From NCBI GenBank assembly GCA_903813345.2, contig CAIIXF020000001.1:29749915-29813914 (forward strand): a DNA stretch of 64,000 bases, written 5' to 3'. Of the stretch, positions 1 through 12,165 are shown piece after piece (positions within the stretch are counted from its first letter, which is position 1; every line of letters begins with the position of its first letter). The position numbers were made by a program, and so were the translations under genes. The notes beneath the pieces were generated by a model. It did no database searches and was not told where the DNA came from. It saw only the letters and a list, made by a program, of their open reading frames with translations. Origin of the DNA: Owenia fusiformis. Lineage: Eukaryota > Annelida > Polychaeta > Sabellida > Oweniidae.

Positions 1-378
1 TTGAAAAATGGCCGCCATTTTAACGTATTTAACTATAACTCGAAAAGTAGTGGAGCGATTTTGTTCATATTTGATATGTGAATACTTTAAGCATGGCACA
101 TTGTCTAATAAAACTTTAGAGAGTAGTCGGCCATTTTGAAACATGGCCACCATTTTTATGTGTGTTATTTTACAAGTACGTGTGCGATTTTACAAGAGGT
201 GGCTACTTAAAAGCATATTATTTCTTCTGATGACAACTTGGCTAGTGAGCAACCATTTTGAAAATGGTGGCCTTTCTGGTGTGTTGTTTTATGATATTTG
301 CGCTTCGTTTGTAAAAATGCCAGCCATTTCTGTTCGATGGGATTCGCTACGCTTTGGCGTTGCCGTTGTTCTGGTTAA
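1..378. repeat. Dispersed 'GGCCATTTTGAAAATGG' repeat, right-hand part
   Basis: Intronic sequence left of the first TRIT1 exon. It is the right end of the same dispersed repeat seen at 26631-27824: both share the short units with palindromic gccattttgaaaaatggc motifs, the phrase gatgacaacttggct, and a terminal stretch with gttcgatgggat (332-343 here). Homology between the two copies stops at about 378 and 27824. The left end lies outside the window. No coding capacity was recognised; the reading frame at 143-445 is repeat sequence. Family name unknown to me. Confidence 0.7.
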
Positions 379-445
379 ACAATTGTCTTGCCACCATTAC
401 ATAGAATCTTATGAATCAACTCCTTGCTTAACCTGCATTTTGTAG

Positions 446-3400
446 GGCTTTAGAAGTGTTCAGGAAACATGGCAGTAAGATGACAGAGATACTGAAGCTC
501 CAGCATGAAGAGATGGGATGTAGCCATGCTTTGAGTGGCCCACTAAGGTTCCCTAACACTTGCTGCATCTGGGTGAATGCAAATCAAGATGGTAGGTTCC
601 TCACATTTTCTGATATATTTTTAGAGAAAGATTATCAATATTTAAGAAATATAGACCGAAGAGCAGGTATTATTATATCGACGATTAAATACCACTGGGC
701 TACACACAAACGTTTTCTCTACCCTGAAAGACCGAAAGGAGTGAGGGGTTCAAAGCTTTTGTCTAGCCCTAAGGTATTTATTTCTCGAAATAATACCTGA
801 TCTGAGGTCTATATTACGATTTGAATGTGAAAACGCACCAAAATTTTGAAAAAGCATCACTTCATTTTCTACTTCTGGTTTACCCCCCTATCACACCAAA
901 CTAGTTCTTACCCGTTCTTGCCAGTCCTACGAAAACGTCGTAAAACGGGCTCAATCTGGCTGTGGTCGGGAAATATGTCTGAAATAATTAGCTGCATGAA
1001 ATAATTTACTGCATGAATGACTTTGGTGATTCTATCTGGGTGGAAGTTAAAATCAATTTTAAATCAATTCTTTTTGGCACATACTATCGTTCACCATCTC
1101 AAAACCAAGCTGAGACTCAGGATTTTTTTAGTAGATTTTCCATTACATGTAGTAAATTGCTTCACTCTAAAATAGACTTAATGTTGATAAAAGGTGATTT
1201 TAATGCCAGGTGTAAAAGCTGGTGGGCATTAGATAATGAAAACTCAGCAGGTAAAATATTATATGATTATTCAGAGTCGTTGGGTCTTTTTCAACTTATA
1301 GATGAGCCGACACGAGTTACAAATTTAAGTAGGTCATGTATTGATCTTTTATTTACAAACAACCCCGATCAAATAAGCAATACAACAATTAAACCTCCAA
1401 TTGGATACACAGATCATAGTACTTTATCTACTGACTGTTGTTTTACTACTTTGAAAGAGGCGCCATACTCAAGACGGGTTTGGTACTATTCCAAAACAGA
1501 TATTACATTACTTAACAGTACAATACGCGAAGCAAATTTGGAACAGTTAATAGAATCGGTAAACGATATTGATAACCTTGTGGAACAGCTCAGCGATAAC
1601 CTTTTGAAAATATTCTCTGACCTGATCCCAAACTCAGTAATTAAATTCAAATCCACTGACAAACCTTGGTTTAATGACAAAATTAAAACCCTGATAAATA
1701 AAAGAAATAAGTTACATTATAAATTTAGAAAAACCCATAACTTGACCTACCTTCAAAAATACAATGAACAATGCACAATAGTTGACAATGCCATAGAGGA
1801 AGCTAAGCAAATTCATGATTCAAATTTGCGCCACAAGCTCAATTCGTATAAACATGGAAGCATGTCTTATTGGTCCATCATATCAAAACTTTTGGGAAGA
1901 TCTAAAAATTCAAAAATACCGTTTTTGTTTGACCACAATGGAAATTGTATTTCCAGAGGCAATGAGAAGGCAAATTTATTTTTGGAACACTTCATAAAAA
2001 ACTTTCATTTAGATGGAGAAGCTGGAAATATTTCTTTGAATCTCAGAACTCCAAATCAAATTGACATACTTTCGACCCATGAATCCGAGATTTTTGAAAC
2101 ACTACTTTCATTAAACATAAATAAAGCAACCGGCCCTGACATGATAAGTAATAGAATGTTAAAAATGGCAGCACCAGCCCTCTCTCCCATTTTATCTAAA
2201 CTGTTCAACAAAATGTTTATTCTTCAAACCTTTCCTCAAAAATGGAAAATTGGGCATATTTTACCTGTTCATAAAAAGGGTGATAAATCTAATATTCAAA
2301 ATTTCCGTCCAATCACCCTCCTTTGTTGTATTTCAAAAATAGCTGAACGTATCATTTTCAAACGATTATTTGACCATCTACTATCAAATGACCTATTTTA
2401 CAATCTTCAAAGTGGGTTTCTGCCAGGGCACAGCACTCAGGCTCAATTATTAAGCATTATTGATTTTATAACAAATGAAATAGAATCTGGGGGAAATGTA
2501 AGGGGGGTTTATTTAGACATTTCAGCTGCGTTTGACACCTTACCTCATTCTTTGCTACTAAAAAAACTTGAATCTTATGGAATTGGCCCAAGTATTCTAT
2601 CACTTTTAGCATCATATCTTTTTAAGAGACAAGCAAAAGTTATCCTTGATGGTCAAGAGTCTGTTTTGAGCGATGAGGATTATATAAATGCTGGCGTTCC
2701 ACAAGGCTCTATTCTTGGACCCCTACTCTTCCTGATTTATATAAATGATCTCCCTGAAACCTTATCAAGCAAATGCTATATTTATGCAGATGACACATCT
2801 CTATACCAACCATATTCCAAATCTCATTGAAAGTAACACAATTTTACAATCTGATCTTAATTCAATTTTCCAATGGTCCAAGACATGGAAAATGAACTTT
2901 AAGGCCTCTAAAAGCAAAGACATAATTTTCTCAAACCCAAGGAAATGTGAATATAACGTTCCTGACCTCAAAATTGGTAATGATGTTCTACCTCGAGTTG
3001 ATCATCATAAACATTTAGGTCTCATACTAGACAAACACCTAACTTTTGACCAACACATCACAGAGCTCACCAAGAGGATTGATAAACTATTAAACCCACT
3101 TAAATCTCTAAGCAACAAATTAAATGGAAAACACCTGGAATTAATCTTCAAATCTTTCATACTTCCAATTTTCGACTATTGCGATATTCTTTATGGTTGT
3201 GCAAATATGAATAAATTAAAATCCATTGATCAATTATACTACAAAGCAGCCTGCATTTGCTCAGGTGTACTACATGGAACATCTTCAACAAAAGTCTTTA
3301 ACTGCTTAAATTGGCCAAAGCTATCTGATAGAAGACAAATGCATAGACTTTTCCTGATGTACCGAGCTTACAACAATAAACTTCCATCCTACGTTTTGAG

Positions 3401-6400
3401 CATTTTTAATCAATATCGTAGAAATCTTCCATCAATAACACGAAGAAGTCGTGACTACCAAATTCCAATCAAAACCTCAACATTTTCAAATAGATCATGC
3501 GTATTTAAATCCATCATTGACTGGGAGTCTCTCCCACCCGAAATTAAAGAATCACCAAATCTAAATATTTTTAAATCGAATGTAAAGAAAAAATTAATGA
3601 CTACTTATATCATTAATTCCTCTGAGATCTCCTTGACAAGGAGCCAAGAAATTTCTCTGAACAAGGTGCGCTGTGATCTGATCTTCCAGTCCCATTTTTA
3701 CGCCCACAATTTTACTAATGTACCATCCCCTACATGCAAATGTGGGTATAGCAATGAAACATCCATTCATGTCATGTTCTCTTGTAACCTTAGATCACAA
3801 TATCTTAAAGATTTAGAGGATGCACTTACTCTTCTAAATTTTAATTACCCAGCATTTAAAAACCAGCAAGACAAATTATCATTGTTTTTGTATGGAGACA
3901 GAAGTCTGCCAAAAGAAGTTAATATTGAAATTTTAAGGCTCACCTCAGCTTTTATTCAAAGGTGTGCAAGCGTGTAAGTATTTCTTCCACCACCAACTGT
4001 ATAATTTTGTACACAATAATTCTTTTGTTTATTGCAAATTCATTGTCATACTTTCTTTTTAAATCTTGTTATTATTTAATTGTGGCTTATAATGCTTCAT
4101 TGCAAAGCCGCAACATGTGTATGTAATAATTCTATTTTACTATGAAATAAATCAAATATAAAAAAATAAAAAAAAATAAAAATAATTAGCTTCTTCGTTC
4201 TTAAACAGTCTTCAATACGTCCATCTCGTTCGCAGTTCGTTCAGGTCGCACCACATCGGTGTGCAACGTCGTAGAACGCGTCCCTTAGTCTAGAAGGTCA
4301 ACATGACCTGATTACAGAACGGTATGGTCGCCATCGAATTTTGAATCGATTCAAAATTCTAAAATCACATTCCCGTCTGAGAACGTTCATAAATTTCGTA
4401 AATAGACCTTAGAAAGTTGCAGCTACGTTCACTCCGTTCGCACACAGTTTAAAACCAGTTTTGAAGAACGCAGTGGCAACTTGTTTGGTGTGATAGCTTT
4501 ATTTTTGCTAACTCGTTCATAAGCAGTGTTAAATATGTTCTTAATCAGTTTAAACCCGTTTGCAATTAGTTCTACCTCGTTCTCAACACGTCCTCAGACA
4601 GTTCAACTCGTTGTTAAAACGTTCCTAGTAGGATTGAAGTACGACAGTTCCGTTCGTAGTACGTCCAGCTCGTCATTAGTACATTGTCATTCGTTCTAAT
4701 TGTAGAACGTGACGACCATGAGAACATTTTGAGCATTGTCTAAGTTCTAGAGGACCTACCCGTTCGAGTACGTTCGATGAAGTTTGTAAATAGATCCCAA
4801 ACGGTTTTTAGTAGGTCCAGTCCGTTCGTACACAGTTTTCGAGAACGTAGTGAGAACTAGTTTGGTGTGATAGTAGGGTTAGCGTTTAGCTTTGAGAAAA
4901 CACTTAGTACAGACCAGGTATTGTATTAACGAATTAATACTGGGTGAAATATTGACTTTGTTTGCAGTTTATAGAAAGTGTAAATACAGTCATGTCCGAA
5001 CGATTATTAAACCCTCAATTAACAGTCATAACACTGAACATATTTTTCTCAGCCACTCATATTTTTGATATTCCAGTATTGGATGATCGCATCAACAACA
5101 GAACAGAAGATATGATCTCAAGGGGTCTGCTACAAGAGCTTACAGGTTTCCATGACAACTACAATAAGCAGAGGCTTCAGGAAAACAAGTAAGGGAAATA
5201 TCCCATTTCTAATTTTCATTTCAAACATTATAATGAGGTCATCGATATTCTGAATGTGGAACCATTAATGTGTTCCAGTTGACACTAGCATACAAAGAGA
5301 GCATTTATTTTACACTAGGATAGCTTGACTATATATTTAACCTGAGGGATATATCCCTTAGAATATTCAGTGATACCTTCAGTGGATATATGATATAAAA
5401 GGGCATCTAAAGACATGAGTGGGTGTAAAAGGACCAACAAACACAGGAACATACTGTCATTGAAATTCCTTGAATTCCAGGGCTCCAGATTACACTCACG
5501 GAATCTTCCAGAGTATTGGTTTCAAGGAGTTCCACCAATATTTGATCCTGTCAGAGGATGAGAAGAACTCGGAAAGAGGGAGACTATTGTTCAAAGAAGG
5601 TAAACCATTCTAGTGCTTTAGTGTTGGATAAAATCTAATACAGAGTTGAAAAATGGACCTAGTTTTTTTACTGAACTAATGTCTCATTGAACTGGTTACA
5701 GTGTCTCAAATAATTGGAATGAGAAATTGTGTTGAAAAATGTTTTCATTGTCTTAAACTCATCTGAAACTTGGATGTCAATGTGGAGGGAATGTACAAAG
5801 AGAATAGTTTGAGCCACTGGAGTTTCTGTTTGAATAGACATGATTGTATGAAGAATTTTAATGTTGACAACATCAACAAATGAATACATATAACAGGCCC
5901 ATAGTCAGGATTTGCCAAGGAGGGTTCACTTTTTGAAAAATTCCAGGGGGGGTTCATTTTTGAAAATTTTGGTCCAATTTTTGGCCTAAATCACATAAAA
6001 ATGCTCAGAATAGTAAAAAACTGCATGATTTTGAAAGAATTTTTGGCCGGGGGGGAGGTTGAACTGGCTACGGGCCTGTATAATAAACATAATCAACATA
6101 AAGATGTACTCTTTAACTTTGCAGGTAAAGAACAGTTACAATTGGTAACTAGAAGATATGCTAGGAAACAGAAAAAGTGGATAACAAACAGATTTTTAAA
6201 GAGTAAGTGCAGATGATAGTTTTTATTTCACCACCAGAAGTGGTGACATTTGTACTGTCTTCAACTTTTTTGTGACGGTGGTCTGAGTTCGGTTTCTGTA
6301 ACAAATGCCAGGTGGTGACACTTTGTATGTTAATGCCTTAGAATTATTTCAATGTAATGCAATCTGTGTTGTTGATTCATAATTAGATAAATTTCACATT

Positions 6401-7793
6401 TATTACACATTTACACAAAAAATGTTCAGTTTTAAACATTTACACAAAAATGTTCAGTAATTGCACATTTACTCAAAATGTTAACATTTATTACATATTT
6501 TGCTGAAATATCCATTGCTACTTTAATGTGTATATTTCTGTTTCAGGGCCTGGGGAGGCTCCTCCTGTGTTTGCTGTAGACTCCACATATCCAGATCAGT
6601 GGGAGAAAGATGCACAGAAACCTGCTTTCTCTGTGGTAGAGGCTTTCTTGAAGGTTAGTTAAGACTAAAGAATAATATATTATATGTTCTATATGTAAGA
6701 TGAACATGTATGCTCTTGAAGTGTATGTTTTAAGTGTATGTCTTTATGTGAAGTACTTATATGACAATGTTTGAAGTTGAAGTTTATTCTGAGTAGAATG
6801 CAAACTGTTCTTTAAATCCAAAACAGATCCTCAAAGATCAATCCTGGATTAACCTAATGAGAATACAAATGTATTGGAAAAAATATATTTACTTTCTTTC
6901 AAACTATGGAACTTCGAGATATGGAGCTGTACACTAGTCATGTAGCAATGTCCTCAGTATTTCTTTCTACAAAAAATGAAGATTGAGATTTTCAGGATAC
7001 CATTCCTCGATCATCAAATCCTAAAAAATCATATGTCTATGTTTGTGATTATATGTGAGAATGTTTGATGGTGAAGTTGAGATGTATGAACACATCAAAA
7101 GCCTGAGATTATATTTAATGAGTATTATTTAAAAAATATATTTCCTCTGAACAGTTCAAATACAATCAAGGCCAAATCACCCAGCATTTCTACTTCAGTC
7201 TATTGCATGAGTATGTTTTCAGGGAGAGGACTACCCAATAGAGCCACTTCCACGAGGGGACAACAGTGCAAATCAACCTGAACATAATGTCTGTGAGGCA
7301 TGTGAAAAGGTTTTCTTAACCAAGCAACAATGGGCAGGTATTCAGGACTTAATTTTCTTGAAATTGTTTTCTTGTTTTAACATTATGATTGCTTAATTTA
7401 GAGAAAAAATACCATGAATTCAGAAATTCTGTCCATATATACAATATTCACTATGCTACATTATGTACCATATTAGAATATAATTGTATGAGAAATCACT
7501 TTAAGTCGTTAAGTAAATTCATAATAAAAGAACTATACACAGAAAGATGACAGCTACTGTGTATTTCTTGTATAGAAATAACTACATATCAGAAATATTG
7601 TCAGTAGATGTTACACGTAAAGTGTTTTGTTTCAGACCATACTAAAAGTAGGAAACACCAAAAAAGGCTTGCTAAATGGAAACACAATAGGAACAAAGCT
7701 GACTCAAATGAACATACAAATAAGACTGACAATAGTGATGGGGATAGTGTTAATGAACTCAATAAAAATGACACCATTGCTGGTCCAAGTTGA
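446..7793 (+). CDS. TRIT1: TRIT1, tRNA dimethylallyltransferase (C-terminal part, seven exons)
   Basis: This enzyme transfers an isopentenyl group to A37 of certain tRNAs. Exons: 446-591, 5077-5188, 5481-5599, 6125-6202, 6547-6653, 7223-7337, 7636-7793 (stop 7791-7793). All junctions are GT-AG and phases join without a break (835 nt, about 278 codons). Recognised by similarity to human TRIT1: VLDDRINNRTEDM, HGIFQSIGFKEFH, VTRRYARKQKKWITNRF and a C-terminal matrin/U1-type zinc finger spanning the last two exons, C-x2-C-x12-H-x5-H (CEACEKVF...H...KH). After the finger comes a short, charged, low-complexity tail. The N-terminal P-loop exons must lie left of the window. An AATAAA at 7803-7808 follows the stop closely. 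Intron 1 (592-5076) is swollen by nested repeats. Identification is firm; exact edges are by eye. Confidence 0.93.
883..4878. mobile_element. Non-autonomous TIR DNA element hosting a LINE
   Basis: Perfect 21-bp terminal inverted repeats lie at 888-908 (ctatcacaccaaactagttc...) and 4853-4873. Outward the ends match imperfectly for five more bases, and TTA flanks both sides (880-882 and 4879-4881), which fits the 3-bp TWA target duplication of PIF/Harbinger elements. The body is 883-993 plus 4192-4878, rich in short cgttc-type motifs. The last about 110 bp (4763-4873) resemble an internal stretch at 4385-4500 that ends in the same tttggtgtgatag motif, so the right end seems duplicated. No transposase was seen. 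Superfamily is inferred only from TIR and TSD. Confidence 0.7.
994..4179 (+). mobile_element. 5'-truncated LINE (APE endonuclease + reverse transcriptase)
   Basis: Non-LTR retrotransposon bounded by a perfect 12-bp target-site duplication (aaataattagct at 982-993 and 4180-4191) and ending in an A-rich tail with TAAA repeats. Coding parts: 1013-2830 holds the C-terminal half of an apurinic-type endonuclease (GDFNA, then TDH near the end of the domain) and RT motifs (KKGD, LDISAAFDTL, GVPQGSILGP, YADDTSLY); 2745-3977, in another frame, continues with the RT thumb and a C-terminal Cys/His knuckle (CKCGYS...H...C). The frame change lies shortly after the YADD box, about 2805-2820, so the copy is dead by at least one shift plus 5' truncation. 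The clade looks CR1/Jockey-like, not resolved. It inserted into the TIR element at 883-4878. Confidence 0.92.
5894..6078. mobile_element. Short 'CAGGCCCG' TIR element, 185 bp
   Basis: In TRIT1 intron 3. Ends are caggcccatagtcagg and the inverted ggctacgggcctg, flanked by a perfect 5-bp duplication TATAA (5889-5893 and 6079-6083). The interior has runs of G and the phrase ctgcatgattttgaaagaa, shared with the related element at 8445-9584. Non-coding. The 5-bp duplication recurs in the family (see 15248-17493). Confidence 0.75.
6226..6400 (+). repeat. Dispersed 'caccacc...ggtggtgaca' repeat, copy 1
   Basis: TRIT1 intron 4. Shares caccaccagaagtggtgaca, caacttttttgtg and aacaaatg(g/c)caggtggtgaca with copies at about 44330-44500 (+), about 63590-63700 (inverted) and, more weakly, 37500-37760. 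Non-coding. Ends approximate. Confidence 0.6.
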
Positions 7794-8444
7794 GTTCAAC
7801 TCAATAAAACACTTCTCTGGCTGCTGATACTATGGCGACTCCTTTACCAATTCATGTGGACTACACCGAGGAAAGTGACTCCTTTGTTAAACATTTGATC
7901 TCACGACATGGATAAAAATATCAATTAAACTATTTTAGAACTTGAAAATATGCAAATATTTTTACACCATAAATTCAATTAAACATTGGAAACAAATCTC
8001 CAGTCACCATAGCAGGGACTTTATAAAAGAGGTACTTGGTCTGCAATATAAGTTTTTGTATCATTTATATAAATATATCTTAATACCCTTTCATTAAATG
8101 TAACTCAAAAAAACAGTTATATTCAGCTGCCTGTACCTTAAACAAAACTATTGTGGCATTTCAAATTGTGATATTGTTATATTGCCATATTGCCAAACAT
8201 AATGCTTCAGGTTTACAAAGCTAGGATTAGAGATTATCTTAAATGAAATTCAGGATGTTGGGATTATCCTGAGGCAAATCAAATATATCTGCCCATAGGT
8301 TTGATGTTATGATAGGTAGATATATCACCAAGAGATCATCCAAGTTTCTTGAACTATGGAGGTAATGTAAACATTGATAACATGGAAGATGAAGTCAGTG
8401 CTGACAGGGAAGAGGTTGACAGACTCAATCAAGTAGAAGGGTAT

Positions 8445-9584
8445 CAGGCCCGTAGCCTGAATTTTCCAAGGGGGGTTCACTTTTCCAAAGAATTCTAGGG
8501 GGGTTCACTTTGGCAAAGGATGTGTCTGGGTATATGCCCTTTTGGTCCCTCAGTCAAATGTATGTGAAATATGGTTTTTATTACTGTCCTAGTTATATTT
8601 GATAAGTATATTTACTTTTTCATGAGTTTTGATGCATAATTAGCCCCCTGCTGAGAGTCAGAATAAGTAGCCTAACAAACAAAAAATAGTCATTATCATA
8701 GAAAAAAAACACCAATGGTAACATGTATGATATACAAAGAAGAAATAACTTAAGACCCATGAAGAATTAAAAAGAAAATCATATTTTTGAAATATTTTTA
8801 AGGATTAAAATTTTTTTCAAATTTTTGAATTTCCCGCCAGTTTAATTTGAAGGGGGAAAAACAAGATGGCTGCCATTTGATGTTAGAAATATCAGAAAAA
8901 AAGTTGCTTCACTTTTAGTTTTCACGGTGAGCACAGTTTTCCGGTTTGGGTTTTTTGACTGAATCTGACTCTTCATCACCAGGGTCATGTATAGGGATTA
9001 TAAAATTGAAACCAAAATGTTGTGCTCAGCATGAATTTGACTGAAATATGTGTAACTTCACCAACACAATTGAAGTCTCAAAACTGGATGCTCAGTAACT
9101 TTGAGTGACTATAATCCCTTGATTACCCAGATAAACACAAATTCACTTATCCAGAAATACCATTCAATGTCTATACAAAGAAAATAAGCAATGTTTTGGA
9201 GGATATGTTTCAAACTTTTTGTATAAATAATTCATTTAATATTTGCCATCGATTTTTTTTCAATTCTGACAAAGTGATATGCACCGTCTTTGATGCCAAT
9301 ATTCTTCATCAGTTGTTATACAAATTGATATTTTAGTAATCTCAGAAGAAGGATAAGATATTGAAGTTTAATAATATGTGTGATTGAGTTGGTTTTTCAG
9401 ACATTACAATTTCCAATATTTTCTAAGTCGATACCCAGACTCATTCCCAGACTCATCCTTTGGCCAAAAATCACTCAAAAAATAGTCAGAATGGTGAAAA
9501 ACTGCATGATTTTGAAAGAAATTTTGGCCAGGGGAGGAGGGGGGTTGGGTTCGCCTGAACCCACCCCCCCCTGGCTACTGACCT
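8445..9584. mobile_element. Longer 'CAGGCCCG' family element, 1.1 kb
   Basis: Left end caggcccgtagcctgaattt (from 8445), right end ggctactgacctg (to 9584); flanks GGTAT/GATAT give a 5-bp duplication with one mismatch. The right part repeats the phrase ctgcatgattttgaaagaa found in the 185-bp element at 5894. No transposase frame recognised. Confidence 0.55.
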
Positions 9585-10135
9585 GGATATTCAAATTGCC
9601 AATTTGTCATTTTGAAATGAGGTGGTTGCTAAATTTGGATAAAGCTGCCAGAATTTCTTCTGTAAACTTGTGTTTTCTTTCCTAGATTTCATACCCATTT
9701 TATGTTTAATTTTTTGCACGAGATTATACTAAAATCATATTAATATAATTCGTGTATATACATTTCATGGATGTTTAAAGTTAGGGGTGATATGTTGGAT
9801 CAGGGCAAATTCCAGAGGCTTCATTTCAAAAAATTGTACTTCAATCAGTATATTTCTGCATGAGTGCATAATATGCATATGTAGAACATAAAGTTGTTTC
9901 TTTGGTTTCCACTATTTTATTATCAAAACAATAAATAACATTAGCATTTAACACACAGTGTGATGTTCTCTTTTCCTACTGTCATGATTAGATCAAAAAC
10001 TGACAAAACAATAAAACAATAAATAAATATATATATACGAAGTAACGATATACAAGTATATGATGTTCACAACTTTGATATAAAATCAATCCTAATAAAT
10101 ATATTTAACTGTATAACTTTTGACTTGCTTGTTAA

Positions 10136-10523
10136 AGGCAGAATCAGAGCTATAGGGAGATCAATATGCAAGCAATGTGTACAGCTGATCTACCAATGTA
10201 TTCCTGATTCGCTCAAATATAATATCTCCCAAAAGATTCGTGATATGTTATCAATTGATGAAGTTACTTAAGATTCAAAGTGCAAAAATTGGGAAAAATT
10301 TAAATTCTCCCAAATAACAAAAATGGTAACCATTCTTATAGACAAATGATTGCATTGGTGTAAAAATCTTTAGTGTTCCTCAGATAAGGTATATACTTGG
10401 GGTATTTTTAGAAAATAGACATGGCAAGGAATAATATGAGCCCAAAATATTGTAAAATTGAAACAATTTTCATAAAGATGGGCACCAAAGTAATCGAAGT
10501 AATTGCTAGATCTGATTCTGCCT
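10136..10523. mobile_element. TTAA-flanked MITE (AGGCAGAATC family), copy 1
   Basis: Ends aggcagaatcagagcta and tagatctgattctgcct are inverted repeats, flanked by TTAA (10132-10135, 10524-10527). It aligns along its length with 36803-37173, and its right end also with diverged pieces near 42430-42555 and 40430-40510. TTAA targets are typical of piggyBac and Kolobok elements. Non-coding, 388 bp. Confidence 0.75.
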
Positions 10524-10752
10524 TTAATCTAGCTAACGGTATGCTGAATGCAAGATACACATACCCAGCATAAGAGTAACTGGGTTCAGCAATCCTCTGA
10601 TAATTACATGCCATCCTGTTGAAATTCTGATTGCACCATGCCAAAGGGGTGAAATCACCCTGCCAAAGGGTGAAATATTGAGATATCTTTGACAATTCTA
10701 GTAAAATTAGCACCCAGTGAAAGAAATCCTGGGGAGATCACTGACATGTACA

Positions 10753-10800
10753 GGGTGGGCCAAAAATGTAACCCAAACAGATGTTAATAACTCAGTCATC
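10753..10800 (+). mobile_element. Fragment of a Tc1/mariner-like end
   Basis: The string tacagggtgggccaaaaatg resembles the outer end of IS630/mariner-type elements (compare 46258 and 54467). I found no matching opposite end nearby, so this is probably a solo end or a truncated copy. Confidence 0.35.
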
Positions 10801-12165
10801 CATCATGGGTTTAATATTTGTTTTGGTTATGTATTGTCTACATTTGCTGGTACATTTGCTTAGAATTATGAAATTGTAAACAAAGAGATATCACCCGTAA
10901 GTAAAACAGTAACTTATGTTTATCATAAAGCTATAAGTGAATTGAAATTTTATGTTTTGCAAAAAAGATGTACTATGTATTGTAGCGATCAATTCTAATA
11001 TCGCTTTCACCAAAAATGAATAGTTTTCTTCGTATAATTCCTTGCTTTTAATGTAGATTGAATAGTACCCGGGGAATAGTAATTTGATCTTTTCCAAGTA
11101 TCACACTGATTCCAGACCAATGACTGTTTGAGATGCCATTATTTAATAATCAATAGTTACTTGGATTGATATATAGAACAGTGCAGTAAATTATGATGTA
11201 CTACACAAACTTTATTAATAATACACATAAGGGATTTATAAACACGTTATAAGTGATTTTACAAAATCTCTCCAATTTAAGTTGTACTTAGCAGCATTAA
11301 TATTATTGATAGTGATGAAATATCTGGGTGTTATTGATATCTGCATGCAATGGCTGAGACTGAAGTACATATGTTACTAGTTAATATTACAACTATCCAT
11401 GGTGATACCAGTTAAAATATTTTTTTGATATAATTTCGGTAATAAATCAAACTACATGTACATACAGTACATGTATTACTGTCATTTCATTTTTCTCGTG
11501 TCATCCTGAACATGTCTTTGCATTTCCAATTGGTATCTACCAGATTCAAATACTGTCAATAAATAGATGATTTGAACTTTAATGTTAGATCATACATAAG
11601 TGTGCGCTGGTTAAAACATACTCTAGTGAGGTAATTGCGGTTGCATACAAACATTTCCAATATTTTTGGTGCCAGCTGGGGAAGGAGGAGGGTGAACTGT
11701 GTCAAGAGGTGAAAGGGTTTAAAATGTCATGGAGCTTTAAACATTGGAATCAAGCAATATAATTTAATAGCTTCATAATAACAGTTTATACAGATAGCTG
11801 AAAATCAAGTATATATTCTATGTACAATTTCTGTAATGTGTGAGCATAAACATATGATATTACTCCTTTGTAAATGACATTTCATTAGTTTTTTTGCAGA
11901 ATTGGTGTCCAGCCAACATTAATTTTCATACCAAAATAGTGATTGATTTCACATACTAATCTCCATGATATTGCCTTCAGTATTATAAAAAAACATGTAA
12001 TTGATAATAATAATCTAATATCACTATTGTTGACTTTTCACTATTCAAATGTGAATCCTTGACTCGGATAATACTCCATAAACAATGGTTTCATTCTCCC
12101 TTTATTTTCCTTTAATGAATATATGCGTCAGAACTGAATTTGCTACATCTGAAGATATGACACAA

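Larger units (their letters stand above)
600..5010. repeat. Foldback repeat 'A', split by a nested element
   Basis: Left half about 600-882 and right half about 4879-5010 match, in order, one continuous copy at about 47225-47620: shared phrases are atttaagaaatatagac, gtgaggggttc, ctgaggtctatatta, gggtgaaat and gtttatagaaagtg. Inside each copy the agaaatatagac/gagcagg segment is repeated inverted as cctgctctgaggtctatatt, so the unit can fold back on itself. Here it is interrupted by the terminal-inverted-repeat element at 883-4878. No coding sequence seen. Outer ends are approximate. Confidence 0.65.
7794..12165. other. Intergenic region between convergent TRIT1 and the F-box gene
   Basis: About 4.4 kb between two 3' ends. 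Apart from the elements listed at 8445-9584, 10136-10523 and 10753, I see only AT-rich sequence: 3' untranslated sequence of both genes and no convincing exon. Short reading frames at 10408-10713 and 10891-11097 (minus) have no recognisable similarity; the first overlaps a DNA element. Confidence 0.6.
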
